This document shows, piece after piece, positions 59,301 through 64,000 of a DNA stretch of 64,000 nt (the first letter of the stretch is position 1; the number at the start of each line of letters is the position of its first letter). Source of the stretch: Panicum virgatum (lineage: Eukaryota > Streptophyta > Magnoliopsida > Poales > Poaceae); the NCBI RefSeq assembly GCF_016808335.1, contig NC_053143.1:6085694-6149693 (forward strand), written 5' to 3'. The notes beneath the pieces are model-generated. The model made no database searches. It saw nothing but the letters and a program-made list of their open reading frames with translations, and was not told the DNA's origin. The translations under genes and the position numbers were made by a program.

Positions 59301-61070
59301 GAATAGGGAGCAGCACCGCTATTCAGATTTTTAAATGCATACATAGATTTGTATTGGAAGCACAGTATCTCTTTGGCATGACTTTTAAATGAGAAGACAC
59401 AGTAGCTCTAGATTTAAATGCATAGGAATGCCAAAGGTTTTTAACTGCATAAAGAGATACGTCATCTTTCCAATTGAAATGCATAAGGCTACTACATTAC
59501 TGCTAACATGATCTAAATTACTAAGCTAGCTAGTCAAGCAGAACTGAGCAAAGTAGTGCAGAACTAAACAGAGGACTGGACAAGGTGCTTACAGATGACA
59601 CCATGAACCAAGATGTTTACAGATAACAAATTAAAGAAAAACTAGAGTATTCTGGTTCTATGCACACATTATGCAGTAAAATAAAGCCATTTTGGTCTAT
59701 TATTTGTCACTATCTGAATATAAAAAGCAAGTGGAGATGTAATTAATGTCGTAACTGGTGAGTGGAGATGTAACTACCTCTTAAGTTGTCTCTGGCCTGC
59801 ATTCGACATTGCTTATATCATGCTCTGATTCTGTATATGGAAAGGATTAGGCAAAATGTCAGATATGCTGAAAATGAAAAATAAGAAAAGAGGCAAAGAG
59901 CTAAGAAAACAAGTAATATTAAACAGATGACTTAGTGGCTAGCTGGCTGACTGATGGCTCTGTTCAATTGACAAGCCCAATTAAAAAACTAATTGCATCC
60001 TTGCTAGTGAGCATGTTTTAAACAATAATTGAGGTAGCTATAATCCCACTACCCTCCTTTTTCTGAACAATGGAAACACTAACATCATAGAAAAATAGTA
60101 GTCTCAAGCCTACTTCTGTTTGAGCAGAAGCAATTGAAAATGGGAAAATAGCATCTTGAACCCATTTTTTATATAAAACTGGAAAAAAAACTGAATAAAA
60201 TCCAAAAAAAATGTAGGGTCCTATGCAAATAGGTTACAAAAATAGTGCTACACATTCCAACTAATCAAATATCTGTTACAAATCGGTATCCATTTGTAAT
60301 GGACAATACGGATTGAACTGGTGATCTTGCTGGACTTGTAACACACAGTACTTGGAAAGCACAGAAGAAATAGCTCCATATGCTAGTAAATATCTGCGAT
60401 ATTTTGGATACAATCCACAACCAAATGAACCATTACAAGAATACAAGTCTTCGATGCCCCCCGTTTGGTTCAGCTCGATTAAGTCTTTTTATTTTCAATT
60501 TGATACTCGCATTCTTTTCCAGATGCTGCTTCAGTACACTTGTTTCTCCAAAAAAGAAAAAAAGAAATGAATATCTGTGTTCAAAATTAGTACACCACTA
60601 CACCTTAACACTAGATGCTGCTATTGTCAGTGACACTGCACATCATTAGGTTAAAAAGTATGATATGTCGATGAGTCGTTAAAATGTCTGACTACACCAG
60701 ATCATAAAATTAACTAAGAATTTGCCTGTGACTCATTACATATTAAATAATAAGTTAATAAGGATTCAGAAGCGAACCAATGGATTATTGAGGAAAATTG
60801 AACAACTCACCAAACCTTCGTAGGTGACAAAATACAACCTTGAACAATTCACCAAACCTTCATAGCTGACAAAGTACACTCCAAACTGTACGGTAGCACA
60901 AGATGCATTCAGATTTACAACGTTTATGAGAAGGGAAAAAAAACTACACTGGAATTGGCTGAGGAAGGCCAGATCTACAGCTCCAATGCAACGGGCATCC
61001 TATGCCGCACATGGAAAGAAGGACCATCGATCTGGTTGCCCATTTGAAAAAAGGGAAGGAAAGGGCGTAC
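56329..61070. other. Mostly non-coding; possible LTR-derived segment 56740-58500
   Basis: 56740-58500 has the moderate-GC, stop-rich texture of retrotransposon LTR or leader sequence and includes CGGACGGTCCGTG-type words near 58370-58410, but no ends were resolved. A minus-strand exon-like piece (58125-58211) is flanked by TGTAG and GTAGGC. 58500-61000 is AT-rich and shows no gene on either strand. Confidence 0.4.
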
Positions 61071-61142
61071 CAGTTCGATGCTCGTCACGGGCGACGCGCC
61101 CCGACGGAGACTCAGCAAAGGACGCGCTGCTCGCCCAGCCAT
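61071..61142 (-). CDS. Possible first exon of an organelle-targeted protein
   Basis: The ATG at 61140-61142 opens 24 codons rich in Ala, Arg, Leu and Ser with no acidic residue until the end (start MAGRAARPLLSLRRG), a typical mitochondrial or plastid presequence, ending at a donor CTG|GTACGC at 61071. Upstream on the minus strand is GCTAGGGTTGGAG, a telo-box-like motif common in leaders of plant housekeeping genes. No later exon could be placed in the 2 kb downstream, so this may be a truncated gene or have long introns. Confidence 0.4.
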
Positions 61143-61645
61143 CGCCGCGGAGTGGCGCACCTGGTCACTGGAGGAGCCGCCACGCCACTCCAACCCTAGC
61201 GAGAAGGCAGGTATGAGCCGAGGAGGAGAAAGGGGGAGGGAAGGGGACAAGGAGGCGGAGGAGTTGGGAAAGGTACACCTCTGGATCCGCGGCGCCGTCG
61301 TCGGAGTCGCCGGCCACGGCGGCTCACGCACGGTAGAGATTGGTGAGGAATGGGGGTGGGTCGATTCAGCCCAGGAACGGTTGCTCTCCCGGAACACGGA
61401 TGGCGGGGGATTTGGGCTCAAAACGTGGCCCAAGCGCACCAACCCTCACTTTCAGCCCACTTTTTGAATGAACCTGAGATACGTTTCCGATTGGTTTGTT
61501 CCACTTCTACTGATTTCGTTTTCCCAGCAGGCTTTTCAAATTTGATTGTATTTTCCGAGTAAAATAAAACATCTTTTAAGATCACATCTGTCTATGTTTG
61601 CATGATATCTTTTAAATACATTTGTTATACTAGACAATTAATTTC

Positions 61646-62722
61646 ATGCGATTGGGGGTTTTCTTTGTGGGTTTGTATGCAAAATATTCCCAAGAAACGT
61701 TCCACCAGTCCACCACAAAGATCCTGGCCTTCCTTGCTCCTCGGGTGGTCTTCGTCCCTAGAATTGTTTTCCTCCCGGCGCCACTTCTCTTGCCCCGATT
61801 CGCCGCCACTCCCATCCCTTCTCCTACAGGGGCTCCCCTCCGCCTCGCGGGTGCCCACAAGCGCCGGCGCGACGAGGCGCTCGAGTCATGGCGTCAGCAC
61901 CCGATCCTCCTGTCCATCGTCTACCACGGTACCGCCTTCCTGTTCCAACCCAAAAGCTTGCGCCTTCCGTCTGTTGCTAAAATTTGGCACCAGGATAGAT
62001 TGCAGGAGGTCACTGATGGCGAACAAGATCTATGTGAGGCAATAACCGATGGTGAGGAGGATGCGAGGGAGGCAACGACAGAGGACGCAAGCGCCGGGGA
62101 GGTCAGTGACGATGATCAAGAAAGCTGCACAAAAGACTTATCTCTACTTGTTACCCCTGCGACTGTGTTATCAGTCTGAGGACACTTGAGTACAGCAGCC
62201 ACCGTGATGGTTCTATATACACGGGCTGCCGTCACTGGCAAAAGTATTTTCGTATTGCCGACCGTAACGAGGGTAAGTGATCAACATCTCTTTTCCTATT
62301 TGCTATCTCTTTTATTTACAACATTTGATAAGCGCTGTAGGAGTCACCGTGACAGTAAAGTCAGACAGAAAATAAATACTCCCTCCAAATATTTTTAGCT
62401 GATTATCCAAACAGATCAATGACTCCAATGAGTAAAATGGACTTTCTTCTTCCTTACTTTTCGTTATACCTATCTATTCTTAGTTCCCCATTCCAACTTA
62501 TCCTGTAATCCTCTTTAATTTGAAGCTTCCTTGGAAGAACCCAACAATGGATTTGAGAACCCTGAAGCATTGTGTAGACCAGGTAACATGTGGCAAGTTT
62601 TCTCAATTAAGTTGGTTAAACTTCCCGTGGATGGTGGCCCTGTGGAATTGTATGGATACATTGCGGCGCGTGATCATGTGGATTCATTACTTAATTATAT
62701 CGTCAATATTAGCAGGGATGAG
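61646..62722 (+). pseudogene. DUF6598-like grass gene, 3'-truncated
   Basis: Exon 1 contains a His/Trp-rich and then acidic stretch (61850-62120, with tandem DGEEDAREAT-like words). After a frame change near 62130-62170 it gives HWQKYFRIADRNE, ending at donor GAGG|GTAAGT (62272). Exon 2 starts at 62526 after TTGAAG in matching phase and holds the start of a DUF6598-type domain (WQVFSIKLVKLPVDGGPVEL, then YGYIAARDHVDSLLNYIV). The domain stops abruptly near 62722, where a GC-rich sequence begins, so most of the domain is missing. The exact N-terminal start is uncertain. The family is of unknown function in grasses. Confidence 0.6.
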
Positions 62723-64000
62723 AGCAAAAGAACACGCCCCCGCGTTGTCCGTCGGGCGACTCAGGTGGCTCCCCCGTCTCCCCGCCGCAGCTACCTCGCC
62801 GCCTGCCTCTGCATCCGCCGCCACCGGAGCTGCCCATCGGAAGCCCGGCGAGCAGCAAGGATGGCGGTGGCGGGCCCTCTCTTTTTTTCCCTCTTGGCTT
62901 TTGCCCTCTCCTTTCCTTCTCCATTCGTTCCCCTCCTTTCTTCTTGCTCCGGTGGTTGTTGGTGCATGCTTGGAGCTGGTGACCGATCTGCAGGCCTGCC
63001 CGCCGGATCCGTGCAGGCGGAGTCTGGATCTACTCTCTGCAGGTGGTTCCACCCAGATCCAGTGGTGGGCGGCCGGCTGTGGCCTTGGGCGGCGGTGGCG
63101 GTGTGCGGGCCCTGGGCGACTGCAGCTCGAGGCCTACACACGGCGGCTGCTCTGCATAGGCCCAGGTGGCGGCGCACGGCGACGGTGGTGGCGGTGCCCG
63201 GGTGCTCCGTGCCTCACGGTGTGGCGGCGCCTGGCCGCTTCTTCCGACGGTTTGTGCTACCCCCGCTGAGATGTGTCGGCAACGTCGTGGTGGCGTGGCC
63301 GGCGGCAGCTTGCTCGGTTGTTCGTCAGAGACATCAAGGTGATGTGTCGTCTCTCCCCTGGGAAGCGACTCGGGCGGCACCACACCGTCCGCCGCCACCA
63401 CTCCCTCCGAGACTTCCTCCACACCTCGCCGCCGCTGGAGCAGGGCTCCGGAAGTCCGTGGGCCTGCTATGAAGGCGGCGGCGGGGCTTCTTCGTCGACA
63501 GGTGGGCGGCACGGCGGCGCCGGCCTTGACAGCGACGACGGCTGCTCCACGAGCAGGCAGATCCGGCATCCTGGTGGCCGGATCTGGCCCTTACGGGGGT
63601 GGATCTACGCGTTGCTGCTGCGGAGCGGCCCTCCGGCGGGCCAAGCGAGTTGCGGCGGTGGCCGGCCGCTGAGGTTTCAGTCAGCGACGAGACCCACCAC
63701 GGCTCCGACGAGCAGGGCCGCCGATGTGGCTACGAGCATCGCGTTCGCGATCCAGCCCGGGTGCACCTGCACCTGCTGCAGTCGCGGCCGCGGCCGCACG
63801 GACGAGCGCGTGCATGTGCGCGACGAGGAGCAGCAGAGGGAGTGCGAAGGCGGCCGGCATGGCCGGGAGCAGACCGCGGCAGCGGCTGTGGCCGGCGCGC
63901 GCGGTAGTGGGGCAGCGGCGCAAGGAGGAGATGCGGCAAAGGCCGAGGCCATGTTGCCCGTGCTGGCGCTTTCTGCCCGGCCAGGAGGAGGTGCGGTGGT
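62723..64000. other. GC-rich block joined to the truncated gene; possible ORF on the minus strand
   Basis: From 62723 the sequence is rich in GGCGGCGG with several overlapping frames and no recognised domain; it resembles GC-rich leaders of grass transposable elements. On the minus strand 63677-63952 starts with ATG and ends in a hydrophobic helix (GWIANAMLVATSAALLVGAV) before a stop, which could be a small tail-anchored protein. An alternative frame there starts with a signal-peptide-like MPAAFALPLLLLVA. Neither is convincing, and the window ends at 64000. Confidence 0.3.

Noticed and set aside
62687..63569. Several frames of 120-310 codons in the GC-rich 3' region.
   Set aside because: The plus-strand frame is a run-on from the truncated DUF6598 exon; the others are shadows of GGCGGC-rich DNA.

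Overview
The window looks like nuclear DNA of a grass (Poaceae). The evidence is a PTP1-type tyrosine phosphatase gene with nine short GT-AG exons, a fragment of a DUF6598-type gene (a family I know from grasses), CACTA elements with GGGACAAAAG subterminal repeats, PIF/Harbinger and hAT elements, and very GC-rich first exons beside AT-rich intergenic DNA. Nothing bacterial, organellar, rRNA or tRNA was seen. Most of the sequence is mobile DNA, much of it nested and decayed.

Layout. 1-16.8 kb holds two CACTA elements back to back. The left one is on the minus strand (decayed TNP2 transposase 3.2-7.6 kb, split by a smaller CACTA element with a TAC target duplication; 505-bp tandem repeats at 1.3-2.9 kb). 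The right one is on the plus strand (5'-truncated TNP2 8.3-10.3 kb, then a broken Transposase_24-type/Ulp1-protease gene 12.5-16.2 kb, ending in GTAGTAGTG at 16839). 17.9-20.2 kb resembles a long LTR. 21-24 kb is a patchwork of gene and hAT fragments. 24.1-30.6 kb is a Ty1/copia element on the minus strand that lacks reverse transcriptase. 33.1 kb holds a small membrane-protein exon next to a hAT element (33.6-34.7 kb).

35.0-40.6 kb is the best host gene: a complete protein-tyrosine phosphatase on the minus strand, 382 residues predicted, with the WPD loop and the HC(X5)R active site intact. Its intron 1 carries a 5'-truncated LINE with a perfect 16-bp target duplication, intron 5 has a 250-bp tandem duplication, and intron 8 contains a 108-bp copy of the whole of intron 4, cut exactly at the splice sites. 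42.7-44.2 kb has a small CACTA element and a gene fragment split by a Tourist-like MITE. 44.3-49.1 kb is a PIF/Harbinger element with both of its genes (transposase and Myb/SANT-type partner), each frameshifted. 49.5-55.1 kb is a full-length Ty3/gypsy chromovirus-like element with a CGGCG target duplication. 55.6-56.3 kb is a small three-exon gene for a 96-residue two-helix membrane protein. 56.4-61 kb is mostly non-coding. 61-64 kb has a possible organelle-targeted first exon, a truncated DUF6598 gene and GC-rich DNA.

The genes form no pathway: the host genes appear as islands in transposon sequence. I found no convincing new multi-gene system. The observation most worth following is the intron-exact duplication inside the phosphatase gene.
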